64,000 nt of DNA, taken from contig JAKCPI010002519.1 of NCBI GenBank assembly GCA_023213315.1, positions 1 to 64,000 on the forward strand. The letters are read 5' to 3'. Below are positions 1-11,033 of the stretch, piece after piece. Position numbers and translations under genes: made by a program. Positions within the stretch are counted from its first letter, which is position 1. Every line of letters begins with the position of its first letter. Source of the stretch: Euborellia annulipes. Taxonomy: Eukaryota; Arthropoda; Insecta; Dermaptera; Anisolabididae. The notes beneath the pieces are model-generated. The model had not been told where the DNA came from. It saw only the letters and a program-made list of their open reading frames with translations, and searched no databases.

Positions 1-3000
1 AAAAAGTGATTTCGGGTTTTTTTGAAATTCGGCCCCTAAGTACCTCAAATCTTTATTTTTGTGAAAAATTGGGATTTTTAAACTTTTAACTTAAAAGAGA
101 TATCAATATGCTTTCTACGCTAAGCCCCCCCCCCCTCCCCCTAAATTACTCCCCCCCCCATAAAGGTAATTTTAGGGTTGTTTTTTTAAATTCGACCGCT
201 AAGTACCCCAATTCACCATTTTTCTGAAAAATGTTTTTTTTTTTTTCCCAACACTATTTCTCTTCTCCATCTCTATATATATAAAGAGAGAACTCACTGA
301 CTGACTGACTCATTCCATCATCGCACAGCCTAAACTATAAGGCCTAGAATGCTGTAATTTGGCATGTAGATTACTTTTATTGCGTAGGCGTCATTTAAGA
401 AGCCATTTTTCGAAATTCCAATTTTAAGGGCCCCAAATGGTCATTTATGGGTAAAATTTTGATCTACATTAATTTCTAAACCAAAAAAGATATCAATTTG
501 GTTTCTTCGCTAAAACCTTCTTTAGATAAAAATCTAAAATCATTGTTTTAGGGTTTTTTGAAATTCGGCCCTTAAGTACCCCAAATCGCCATTTTTGTAA
601 AAAATTCGGATTTTTAGAACTTTTTACTGAAATGAGATATCAATATGCTTTCTACGCTAAAAGTCTCCCTAAATGAACCCCTAAAAAGTGATTTCGGGTT
701 TTTTTGAAATTCGGCCCCTAAGTACCTCAAATCTTTATTTTTGTGAAAAATTGGGATTTTTAAACTTTTAACTTAAAAGAGATATCAATATGCTTTCTAC
801 GCTAAGCCCCCCCCCCTCCCCCCTAAATTACTCCCCCCCCCCCATAAAGGTAATTTTAGGGTTGTTTTTTTAAATTCGACCGCTAAGTACCCCAATTCAC
901 CATTTTTCTGAAAAATGTTTTTTTTTTTTCCCAACACTATTTCTCTTCTCCATCTCTATATATATAAAGAGAGAACTCACTGACTGACTGACTCATTCCA
1001 TCATCGCACAGCCTAAACTATAAGGCCTAGAATGCTGTAATTTGGCATGTAGATTACTTTTATTGCGTAGGCGTCATTTAAGAAGCCATTTTTCGAAATT
1101 CCAATTTTAAGGGCCCCAAATGGTCATTTATGGGTAAAATTTTGATCTACATTAATTTCTAAACCAAAAAAGATATCAATTTGGTTTCTTCGCTAAAACC
1201 TTCTTTAGATAAAAATCTAAAATCATTGTTTTAGGGTTTTTTGAAATTCGGCCCTTAAGTACCCCAAATCGCCATTTTTGTAAAAAATTCGGATTTTTAG
1301 AACTTTTTACTGAAATGAGATATCAATATGCTTTCTACGCTAAAAGTCTCCCTAAATGAACCCCTAAAAAGTAATTTCGGGTTTTTTTGAAATTCGGCCC
1401 CTAAGTACCTCAAATCTTTATTTTTGTGAAAAATTGGGATTTTTAAACTTTTAACTTAAAAGAGATATCAATATGCTTTCTACGCTAAGCCCCCCCCCCC
1501 TCCCCCCCTAAATTACTCCCCCCCCCCATAAAGGTAATTTTAGGGTTGTTTTTTTAAATTCGACCGCTAAGTACCCCAATTCACCATTTTTCTGAAAAAT
1601 GTTTTTTTTTTTTCCCAACACTATTTCTCTTCTCCATCTCTATATATATAAAGAGAGAACTCACTGACTGACTGACTCATTCTCATCATCGCACAGCCTA
1701 AACTATAAGGCCTAGAATGCTGTAATTTGGCATGTAGATTACTTTTATTGCGTAGGCGTCATTTAAGAAGCCATTTTTCGAAATTCCAATTTTAAGGGCC
1801 CCAAATGGTCATTTATGGGTAAAATTTTGATCTACATTAATTTCTAAACCAAAAAAGATATCAATTTGGTTTCTTCGCTAAAACCTTCTTTAGATAAAAA
1901 TCTAAAATCATTGTTTTAGGGTTTTTTGAAATTCGGCCCTTAAGTACCCCAAATCGCCATTTTTGTAAAAAATTCGGATTTTTAGAACTTTTTACTGAAA
2001 TGAGATATCAATATGCTTTCTACGCTAAAAGTCTCCCTAAATGAACCCCTAAAAAGTGATTTCGGGTTTTTTTGAAATTCGGCCCCTAAGTACCTCAAAT
2101 CTTTATTTTTGTGAAAAATTGGGATTTTTAAACTTTTAACTTAAAAGAGATATCAATATGCTTTCTACGCTAAGCCCCCCCCCCCTCCCCCCTAAATTAC
2201 TCCCCCCCCCCCATAAAGGTAATTTTAGGGTTGTTTTTTTAAATTCGACCGCTAAGTACCCCAATTCACCATTTTTCTGAAAAATGTTTTTTTTTTTTCC
2301 CAACACTATTTCTCTTCTCCATCTCTATATATATAAAGAGAGAACTCACTGACTGACTGACTCATTCCATCATCGCACAGCCTAAACTATAAGGCCTAGA
2401 ATGCTGTAATTTGGCATGTAGATTACTTTTATTGCGTAGGCGTCATTTAAGAAGCCATTTTTCGAAATTCCAATTTTAAGGGCCCCAAATGGTCATTTAT
2501 GGGTAAAATTTTGATCTACATTAATTTCTAAACCAAAAAAGATATCAATTTGGTTTCTTCGCTAAAACCTTCTTTAGATAAAAATCTAAAATCATTGTTT
2601 TAGGGTTTTTTGAAATTCGGCCCTTAAGTACCCCAAATCGCCATTTTTGTAAAAAATTCGGATTTTTAGAACTTTTTACTGAAATGAGATATCAATATGC
2701 TTTCTACGCTAAAAGTCTCCCTAAATGAACCCCTAAAAAGTAATTTCGGGTTTTTTTGAAATTCGGCCCCTAAGTACCTCAAATCTTTATTTTTGTGAAA
2801 AATTGGGATTTTTAAACTTTTAACTTAAAAGAGATATCAATATGCTTTCTACGCTAAGCCCCCCCCCCTCCCCCTAAATTACTCCCCCCCCCCCATAAAG
2901 GTAATTTTAGGGTTGTTTTTTTAAATTCGACCGCTAAGTACCCCAATTCACCATTTTTCTGAAAAATGTTTTTTTTTTTTTTCCCAACACTATTTCTCTT

Positions 3001-5446
3001 CTCCATCTCTATATATATAAAGAGAGAACTCACTGACTGACTGACTCATTCATCATCATCGCACAGCCTAAACTATAAGGCCTAGAATGCTGTAATTTGG
3101 CATGTAGATTACTTTTATTGCGTAGGCGTCATTTAAGAAGCCATTTTTCGAAATTCCAATTTTAAGGGCCCCAAATGGTCATTTATGGGTAAAATTTTGA
3201 TCTACATTAATTTCTAAACCAAAAAAGATATCAATTTGGTTTCTTCGCTAAAACCTTCTTTAGATAAAAATCTAAAATCATTGTTTTAGGGTTTTTTGAA
3301 ATTCGGCCCTTAAGTACCCCAAATCGCCATTTTTGTAAAAAATTCGGATTTTTAGAACTTTTTACTGAAATGAGATATCAATATGCTTTCTACGCTAAAA
3401 GTCTCCCTAAATGAACCCCTAAAAAGTGATTTCGGGTTTTTTTTGAAATTCGGCCCCTAAGTACCTCAAATCTTTATTTTTGTGAAAAATTGGGATTTTT
3501 AAACTTTTAACTTAAAAGAGATATCAATATGCTTTCTACGCTAAGCCCCCCCCCCCTCCCCCCTAAATTACTCCCCCCCCCCCATAAAGGTAATTTTAGG
3601 GTTGTTTTTTTAAATTCGACCGCTAAGTACCCCAATTCACCATTTTTCTGAAAAATGTTTTTTTTTTTTTCCCAACACTATTTCTCTTCTCCATCTCTAT
3701 ATATATAAAGAGAGAACTCACTGACTGACTGACTCATTCATCATCATCGCACAGCCTAAACTATAAGGCCTAGAAAGCTGTAATTTGGCATGTAGATTAC
3801 TTTTATTGCGTAGGCGTCATTTAAGAAGCCATTTTTCGAAATTCCAATTTTAAGGGCCCCAAATGGTCATTTATGGGTAAAATTTTGATCTACATTAATT
3901 TCTAAACCAAAAAAGATATCAATTTGGTTTCTTCGCTAAAACCTTCTTTAGATAAAAATCTAAAATCATTGTTTTAGGGTTTTTTGAAATTCGGCCCTTA
4001 AGTACCCCAAATCGCCATTTTTGTAAAAAATTCGGATTTTTAGAACTTTTTACTGAAATGAGATATCAATATGCTTTCTACGCTAAAAGTCTCCCTAAAT
4101 GAACCCCTAAAAAGTAATTTCGGGTTTTTTTGAAATTCGGCCCCTAAGTACCTCAAATCTTTATTTTTGTGAAAAATTGGGATTTTTAAACTTTTAACTT
4201 AAAAGAGATATCAATATGCTTTCTACGCTAAGCCCCCCCCCCCTCCCCCCTAAATTACTCCCCCCCCCCATAAAGGTAATTTTAGGGTTGTTTTTTTAAA
4301 TTCGACCGCTAAGTACCCCAATTCACCATTTTTCTGAAAAATGTTTTTTTTTTTTCCCAACACTATTTCTCTTCTCCATCTCTATATATATAAAGAGAGA
4401 ACTCACTGACTGACTGACTCATTCATCATCATCGCACAGCCTAAACTATAAGGCCTAGAAAGCTGTAATTTGGCATGTAGATTACTTTTATTGCGTAGGC
4501 GTCATTTAAGAAGCCATTTTTCGAAATTCCAATTTTAAGGGCCCCAAATGGTCATTTATGGGTAAAATTTTGATCTACATTAATTTCTAAACCAAAAAAG
4601 ATATCAATTTGGTTTCTTCGCTAAAACCTTCTTTAGATAAAAATCTAAAATCATTGTTTTAGGGTTTTTTGAAATTCGGCCCTTAAGTACCCCAAATCGC
4701 CATTTTTGTAAAAAATTCGGATTTTTAGAACTTTTTACTGAAATGAGATATCAATATGCTTTCTACGCTAAAAGTCTCCCTAAATGAACCCCTAAAAAGT
4801 AATTTCGGGTTTTTTTGAAATTCGGCCCCTAAGTACCTCAAATCTTTATTTTTGTGAAAAATTGGGATTTTTAAACTTTTAACTTAAAAGAGATATCAAT
4901 ATGCTTTCTACGCTAAGCCCCCCCCCCTCCCCCCCCTAAATTACTCCCCCCCCCCCATAAAGGTAATTTTAGGGTTGTTTTTTTAAATTCGACCGCTAAG
5001 TACCCCAATTCACCATTTTTCTGAAAAATGTTTTTTTTTTTTCCCAACACTATTTCTCTTCTCCATCTCTATATATATAAAGAGAGAACTCACTGACTGA
5101 CTGACTCATTCCATCATCGCACAGCCTAAACTATAAGGCCTAGAAAGCTGTAATTTGGCATGTAGATTACTTTTATTGCGTAGGCGTCATTTAAGAAGCC
5201 ATTTTTCGAAATTCCAATTTTAAGGGCCCCAAATGGTCATTTATGGGTAAAATTTTGATCTACATTAATTTCTAAACCAAAAAAGATATCAATTTGGTTT
5301 CTTCGCTAAAACCTTCTTTAGATAAAAATCTAAAATCATTGTTTTAGGGTTTTTTGAAATTCGGCCCTTAAGTACCCCAAATCGCCATTTTTGATAAAAA
5401 ATTCGGATTTTTAGAACTTTTTACTGAAATGAGATATCAATATGCT
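1..5446. repeat. Satellite array, ~685-bp unit, about 8 copies
   Basis: Head-to-tail tandem array that begins before the window. Unit starts fall near 1, 683, 1366, 2051, 2735, 3421, 4109 and 4794, so spacing is 682-688 bp; the last unit breaks off at about 5446. Length differences come mainly from poly-C tracts (unit positions ~127-160) and a poly-T tract (~236-247). Each unit contains four diverged sub-repeats, near unit positions 6-120, 165-235, 405-520 and 540-660, marked by GAAATTCGGCCC-like and GATATCAATATGCTTTC-like motifs. Between them lies a segment with CTCTATATATATAAAGAGAG and a triplicated CTGA. No open frame of note. Non-coding satellite. Confidence 0.97.
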
Positions 5447-5454
5447 TTTTTCTC

Positions 5455-6588
5455 ATTGGGATCTATGGGAGAGGCGTGGCTTCACCTGGTGGCAAAAAAT
5501 GAACTAGCGATTGTAGGATTGAATGGCTGAGCTGATACGCAAGTACTCGTGTTTTATGAGACAAAAAGTTTAATTAAAAATAAAAAATGGGTGTGACGGT
5601 ACAGGAAATTTGTAGGTTTTCTTCTGCCACACTTACTAATAGAAATTTTATTTGTGGAGACAATATTATTGATCCTGGTCATGTTTTAAAGTGAGTAATA
5701 GTAATGACAGTTTCAATGACAGACCAAATTCTTGCTTTCTGTTTACAAACAACAAGTTTACGAGAAGAATTTCATGAAATAAATGATCAAATTTTATAAT
5801 AATAACAATTGGGATGGATGCTCGTATAAGGCTGGATTAGGAAGTACCTGCAAGCGCATTTGGGGCTGTACTTTTATTCTGTAACCGCTATTTATGATAT
5901 CTGATATGATGTAAGTCAAAAAGTGTTTGAAATATTTTATTATAATAATAAATACAAGATATAAATTAACTAAAAAATTAATACCGGTAATTAAATATAA
6001 AATAAATTTTTTTTTTTTGTACTTACAGAAATAATTTAGATGATTTAAAAAATATCACGTGTACAGACAAAAATAGTGTTTGGAGTGCACCACATAAATC
6101 AGCTCTTAAAAAAATAAGATATGAGAGGCCTTTGCTCGAGCACAATTGATTTGGAGAAAAACAAGAAAAAGATGGAGGCAAAAATTAAAAAGAAGGCTTC
6201 TAAATCTGATAGATTGATTATTCTACAATAAAATTATTTATAATTTTCACTATACTGTCTTTTTTTTGGAAAAGAATGAAATCGAACTGTTTCATGCTTA
6301 GATGCATGACTTTTACACCCATAAACACAAAGTAGATACACATTGCTTTTATTTTTATAAGGAGAAAATTTCATATTTGTGAATATATTAGTGTATGTAT
6401 GTATTATTTATTAATCTAACAATAATGTTTACTCGTGGGTTATAACTTTTTTTTAAATAATACAATTATATCAGATGTTTAAATGTTCTTGTCCCTTATA
6501 TCACGTTAAACATATGAAGGTTTATCCTACAATCGCTAGTTCGACTTTAAGCCACCAGGTAGCGTATTGAAATGCTAAAGATCCCAAT
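5455..6588. mobile_element. Inverted-arm element enclosing a small spliced ORF
   Basis: The left arm (5455-5519) and right arm (6525-6588) are inverted copies sharing ATTGGGATCT at the outside, CTGGTGGC in the middle and GAACTAGCGATTGTAGGAT at the inside. The arms are diverged by small indels. No clear target-site duplication is seen, and the left arm abuts the satellite directly. The interior is unlike the other repeats in the window and holds a two-exon ORF with a poly(A) signal. It could be a DNA transposon remnant that captured a host fragment, or a local inverted duplication. Confidence 0.5.
5587..6149 (+). CDS. Candidate two-exon small ORF, 74 residues, function unknown
   Basis: Exon 1 is 5587-5690 and exon 2 is 6029-6149. 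The 338-bp intron starts GTGAGT and ends with a T-run then ACTTACAG, both good consensus sites. The ATG sits in AAAAAATGG, a favourable context. Exon 1 ends two bases into a codon and exon 2 completes it, giving one open frame of 74 residues to a TGA at 6147. Exon 2 encodes a basic stretch, NSVWSAPHKSALKKIRYE. An AATAAA lies at 6227-6232, about 80 bp past the stop. I do not recognise the family. It could be a captured gene fragment or a chance ORF in AT-rich DNA; matching frame, splice sites and poly(A) signal favour something once transcribed. Confidence 0.35.
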
Positions 6589-6599
6589 AGGATATTTAT

Positions 6600-6908
6600 T
6601 ACTTTTATATTTCTTTTAACATCTTTTAAACCATAGGTTCTCAACGTATGCGATAACGCACCCCTAAGGGCGTTTCGGATTTGCATTTCGGCGGTTAAAG
6701 ACCCATAGCAAATTACGGCCATTGTGATGTTGCAAAAGTGGCGTGGGAAGATTAAAAATATTGTCTAAAAAAGGAAAAAATATATACTTTTTAAACACTT
6801 ACTAAAAATTAATATCGTTTAATTTTTAACTTTGCCCATCAACCGTAGGTTGGACAGGTTAAGTTAATGTAATCGTAAAAAAAAAATCGAAATTTTTTTG
6901 AAGCTTCC
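6600..6908. other. Intergenic, possible hAT-end fragment
   Basis: Holds no convincing gene. Near 6630-6690 there is GGTTCTCAACGTATGCG followed by ACCCCTAAGGGCG, which resembles the ends of hAT transposons of the GGTTCTCAAC type. The rest is AT-rich with no visible structure. Confidence 0.3.
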
Positions 6909-6960
6909 AAAATGCGTTTTGAGGTCCCCTGAATCCATTTAAGAAGTTTTTGGAATGATG

Positions 6961-6992
<32 letters not shown>

Positions 6993-7075
6993 GGGGGGGT
7001 GTGTCTGTGGTAGTTTTTTTCGTCAACGAAATCTCAAAAACTATTCATTCAATTGTTTTGAAATTTTGCACCCAT
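6909..7075 (+). repeat. Diverged R1 fragment with CT/GT microsatellite
   Basis: GCGTTTTGAGGTCCCCTGAA matches the R1 core, followed by a (TC)n-(TG)n microsatellite at about 6961-6992 and a G run, then AAATCTCAAAAACT as in R1 after its own TG tract. Both ends of R1 are missing. Confidence 0.7.
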
Positions 7076-7324
7076 CCACTAGAATGAACCTATATGTTGC
7101 TTCTATCCAGAAATTTTTTTTTTTTTACAAATAAATCGTTTGTTTACAAATTAATAGTGTTTTATTTTAAAATTTTTGTAGGATTGCTACTTGAATATTT
7201 CATTTTCATAAATTTAACATAAAACATTTGTCATTCTGCTGTATCATTTAAAATTTCTTACAAAAAATGCAGGGGTGAGGGTGTTATTAAAAGTGTGCAA
7301 GAAACATGCCCGCAAGCCCTAAAC

Positions 7325-7456
7325 TTGCCCGCCGAAGGCGGGCAATTGCTCGCCGAAGGCGAGCAAAAAGAGCTCGCCGAAGGCGAGCTCGGGGTCCAGG
7401 GGGGCGAAGCCCCCCTGGCTAGCGCAAGGTTCGCCGAAGGCGAACCTTGCCGCTAG
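7325..7456. repeat. Array of five C-GAA-G triloop hairpins
   Basis: Five hairpins lie nearly end to end in a GC-rich island inside AT-rich DNA. Stem/loop/stem positions: 7325-7333/7334-7336/7337-7345 (stem TTGCCCGCC); 7346-7354/7355-7357/7358-7366 (TTGCTCGCC); 7370-7378/7379-7381/7382-7390 (GAGCTCGCC); 7396-7405/7406-7408/7409-7418 (CCAGGGGGGC); 7419-7435/7436-7438/7439-7456 (CTAGCGCAAGGTTCGCC with one bulged base on the other side). Every loop is GAA closed by C-G, and stem differences are matched by changes on the other strand. The d(GCGAAGC) mini-hairpin is known to be unusually stable as single-stranded DNA. Function unknown. The next hairpin is preceded by a short spacer in two cases only. 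Confidence 0.9.
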
Positions 7457-8347
7457 TTAACATATATATAGAGGAAGAGAAAGAAAAAAAAGATAAAAAT
7501 AATAAGAATTCTTATATTGATCTTTTTTGTCCCAAAATTTAAAATTCCTTTGATTAAATTTTGGTGTAATTAAATTTAAGCGTGTGTGCTTTGATAGAGG
7601 ACATGGCTTTGTTCAATTTTAAATAGCTATTCAAAAATTGCATAAAACACTTCAAAAAAAGCTAATTGCCGGTTTAGAATTATTTATATAAAAAAATTTT
7701 ATTTTATCCTTCATTAATTATCAAATGGTTAATAATCTGGAGACTAATAAAAGGTCCAAATGAGTGGATTTCTCACTCTACTTGGTTAATTTATAGGACA
7801 GTTATTTTCAACCTAAAACTTTTTATCAAGTTTGTTTCTGCAAATATCTGCAAATGTAACCAGTAACATTTCCAAAGAGAAAATGGGAGAATGAGAGAGA
7901 GAGAGGGAGGGAGAGAGAAGAATCCCTTTCCTAGCCCTAGTCCTAATTGCCCTCTAATCGAATAATCACCTTGCCAACCTCTAACAGCTTCAGATTAATG
8001 GCAAACTAAAAGGATACTCGGAATTTTGCAACTCTTCATTAAAGAGAAATACATTTATGTGGACGGGTTTCCCAACTAGAAACTAAAATAAATAATTTAA
8101 AATTATATTTCGAAAGGAACCTTTTAAGAACTTTTTGGGTGATTTAAAACACTGCCTAACTGTTCCTCTTCCTCGTAAATAATATCATGGAATCAGCAGC
8201 ACTTGATTATGTATTCTGTTATTGCCGCAATTCCACTCTAACAAGTATTTGAACCTTCCTCAAATTAGCAGATCATCACTAATTGATTAATTATTAATAT
8301 TAGTCAAGTCTACATGCAGGTCCTTATGTAGACAAAGGTGATAGTAA
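7457..8347. other. AT-rich intergenic stretch
   Basis: No gene or repeat recognised apart from a GA-rich microsatellite at about 7893-7918. Confidence 0.6.
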
Positions 8348-9306
8348 CAAGGGCGTTACAAGGGAGGGAGTAAAGAGATAATTACCCCCCCCCCCCCCCG
8401 AGATTTGAAAAAAATATTTTTTTTTTTGGGAATTTAATTTAATTTTTACTTTCTCTTACCTCTATATATGTTAATATATATAGAATAATAGAGAGAGAAA
8501 GTATTGGAAACATGTCAAAAATTCGATGTCGAGATTTTGACGGATATACACGTTTTGAGGTCCCCTGAATCCAAAAAAGTGGTTTTCGCGACATGGTCTG
8601 TCTGTGTGTCTGTGTGTTTGCCTGTCTGTCTGTGTGTCTGTGAACAAGATATCTCAAAAACGAAAAGAGCTAGGAAGTTGAAATTTTATATTTAAGTTAA
8701 GCACCCCCATGGGACGTGCCAAGAAGCTTTTGAACAAAATCGACCAAAGTGTACTAGTACTTTACTGATGCACTTTTTCAGTTTTTTTTCGATTTTCTCA
8801 AAATTCTCTCCAACGATTTTTTTAAATTCATAAATCAACTTATTTTTTAGATGCTTTTTAAAATATATATTCTCATTTTGCCAATGCCCTCTTCTGAAGA
8901 CCACTTTACTCTTGTACTCTATAGAAAAGATAGGAGAAATGGTTGCCGTGGTAACAAAATATAAATATTTTCCATGTTTATAAATTTTGCATCTTCTTTC
9001 TAATATATCGGCGGAAACTAAATATATGTCGACACAAAAAATCTGGTGTGACAAGCACAGAACACTACTTTCGATTACCGATGATAAGAGAAATTGTGCT
9101 GATAAGAGAGTTTTGTGCTGTGCGCCATTCACACCAGATTTTTAATATAAAATTTAAAAAATGAATACTCAAAAATTTGATTTGTATATATATTTTTAAA
9201 CGAGTACAGAATGCACCTTTAAATTACCGAAAGTAAGGAAAAAGTGTGTGCTGTGCGACCAGTGACCCCCCCCTCCCCCCGAGAAACTCCTCTGGATCCT
9301 CTCTTG
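8348..9306 (+). mobile_element. R2, hAT-type MITE split by an R1 copy
   Basis: Ends are CAAGGGCG on the left and GGATCCTCTCTTG on the right, matching the better-preserved copy at 51875-52319. The poly-C run followed by GAGATTTGAAAAAA and the right-end GAGAAACTCCTCTG are shared by both copies. Flanks GATAGTAA and GATAATAG look like a decayed 8-bp target duplication. An R1 copy occupies 8447-9143. The R2 tail (TTAAATTACCGAAAGTAAGG and CTGTGCGACC) resembles half of the R1 terminal hairpin, so the families may share an ancestor. Confidence 0.7.
8447..9143 (+). mobile_element. R1 dispersed element, near full length (reference copy)
   Basis: R1 begins TACTTTCTCTTACC, forming an AT-rich left hairpin with AGAGAGAAAGTA. 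Next come GATGTCGAGATTTTGA, GTTTTGAGGTCCCCTGAATC, a TG/TGTC microsatellite, CTAGTACTTTACTGATG, CGATTTTCTCAAAATT and GTAACAAAATATAAATATTT. It ends in a large hairpin bounded by AAAATCTGGTGTGAC and GTCACACCAGATTTT, here decayed, with CGATTACCGA at the centre. Its left-end ACTTTCTCTTACC is the reverse complement of GGTAAGAGAAAGT inside the right hairpin. No ORF belongs to it; open frames of up to ~146 codons across copies are not conserved. It is a non-autonomous repeat of a class I cannot assign. Confidence 0.9.
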
Positions 9307-10080
9307 GATAATAGTAATAGTAATAATACATAAATTCTTTTTGACTGAAAACTATTTTATGTGTTTCCGACAAATCAATCTTCTTTTTTATTCTCCTATC
9401 CGAAATTAAAGAGACCGAAACCCTGCCTGACGAAAAAAGAAGAAAAAGACTTAGAAAAAAAGAAGAAATGTCTTAGAAGCCATTAGTGAACTCAGCAGAC
9501 ATGATTAATTTTATAAAATTTCAATTTGATATAATGATTTTAATTAGTATCTAAGAGATGGAGATCTAATTTATCTTTATACTAAATTTGTAGCCAAATT
9601 TTTTATATTTCTTCGATAAAGATAGTTTCGTTAAAAAATCGAGATTTTGATTTTTCTCGACGATTTAGAGCAACAAAAAAAAATCATTTTTGAAATAATG
9701 TCTATGTGTGTGTGAGATTACTTAAAATCGCAACCTGTCAGATAGATGAAATTTGCACTAAAACAAGAATAATTCCGGGCTTCCCATTTAGCCTACAATA
9801 GTACATTTTATGGTTAGTAACATCACCAAAGAACAGTCCCCTAAGTTTTATAGTTCGCTCAATATTCAATTTTTTTCAGTCAGCAGTTTTTTTCACAAAA
9901 ACCCGATTTGTGGCTAAACAATTTGGTTTGTAATACATTGCATGACATAAAGTCATATTAAAATTGACCGTAGAATCTAAATATGCAATAATATCAGGGG
10001 GTTCCATTCAAAAACTTTGATATGGACCACCCTGTATAAGAAGTGCAAATGGAACAAAAATATTTTTAATTTGTAGCCCT
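9307..10080. other. Intergenic with a transposon-end fragment
   Basis: No gene seen. 9996-10036 reads as the reverse complement of TACAGGGTGGTCCATATC and GGAACCCCCTGATATT, a terminal sequence type common on mariner-like or fold-back elements. The rest is AT-rich. Confidence 0.5.
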
Positions 10081-10092
10081 AAAGGCCCCACA

Positions 10093-10355
10093 GCCCAAGG
10101 GGCTTGGAGTAGTTGGTAGCGTGCCTACCTTCTATACCGAACGTCTCGGGTTCGGACCCCAGGCAGTCCGATAATTTTATTTAAGGCATTTGGATACCAA
10201 ATGACTTAAATAAAAATGCCTGGACCCCACAATTGATATATTAAACATACTGATTATCGTAAAAAGTCTTAAATGGCCTCAGTTGCCGAAAAGACTGTGT
10301 GAATGTGAGTGTGAATGAGGAAAAAGTGTGAATGTTTTTCAAAAAAAAAAAAAAA
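10093..10355 (+). mobile_element. SINE-1, full-length tRNA-derived SINE
   Basis: The tRNA-like head has an A-box region (GGAGTAGTTGGTAGCG) and a B box (GGGTTCGGACCCC). The body contains an internal palindrome around ATTTGGATACCAAATG, then CTTAAATGGCC, TTGCCGAAAAGAC, GTGTGAATGTG repeats and a poly(A) tail. A 12-bp duplication AAAGGCCCCACA flanks it at 10081-10092 and 10356-10367, showing target-primed retrotransposition. Recent-looking insertion. Confidence 0.93.
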
Positions 10356-10654
10356 AAAGGCCCCACACTATGCATGATCAACAAACTTTAAAAATGTCCG
10401 TTAATAAGTCCACAATCTTCCGTACACGCACTATTGGCCCACCCGATATTTGTATAATATATCAACATATACATATAGGTAAGAGAAAGTTTTATGTCTA
10501 TTGAAATTATTTAAAAACTCATAAATCATTATGGATAAAATATTATTCTCCAATCAACATTTCTGTATTCTAGTTATTTTTTTGACTATCTTCACTTTCG
10601 TATAAGAACCAATAAACATTAGAGAGAATTTTCCGTGTTATTTTCAAATAGTTA

Positions 10655-10885
10655 TTGGGGGGATGGAAGGAGGGGACAATTCATTATTAACTAGCACATG
10701 CGCAGGGTGGATGGATAAGGGCGCGCGCACGAAGGTCCAAAATGTTCGGGCGACGGATCAGTGTGAATCCGGCTCCGGACTTGAAAACCCTAAAACGTGC
10801 TACACCCTCCTCTCTCTCTCTCCCTCTCTCATCGAATTGTTCATTTGTTGAATGAAGGAGAAAGTCAGAGAGAGAGAGAGAAAAT
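10655..10885 (+). promoter_or_regulatory. CpG- and GAGA-rich promoter-like block
   Basis: A GC- and CpG-rich island in AT-rich surroundings (GCGCGCGCACG, GGGCGACGGATC), with ACATGCGCAG resembling an NRF-1 half site, a CT tract at about 10807-10830 and a GA tract at about 10867-10881 of the GAGA-factor type. It lies 150-380 bp upstream of an ATG exon encoding a signal peptide on the same strand. Inferred core promoter and 5' UTR of that gene; no TATA box stands out. Confidence 0.45.
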
Positions 10886-11033
10886 GAGTGTTCTCGAGTG
10901 AGTTTATTAAATGTGTCTCTTGAAATAGTGAAGTGGGGAGAAAGATTTTTTTTTTATGGGGGGGTGAAAAATAAAATACGAATACTCATCGACCCATATG
11001 CCATGTGACTTTGGCTAGACTTGTCAAAGAACA

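Noticed and set aside
1..5446. CRISPR-like array
   Set aside because: Units are ~685 bp, near-identical throughout and without spacers; this is a eukaryotic satellite.
7325..7456. Rho-independent terminators
   Set aside because: GC-rich stems without T-runs, in tandem, in a eukaryotic context with no upstream gene.
8692..9132. 146-codon minus-strand open frame
   Set aside because: It lies entirely in an R1 repeat; other R1 copies have stops and shifts in the same frame, so it is not a conserved protein.
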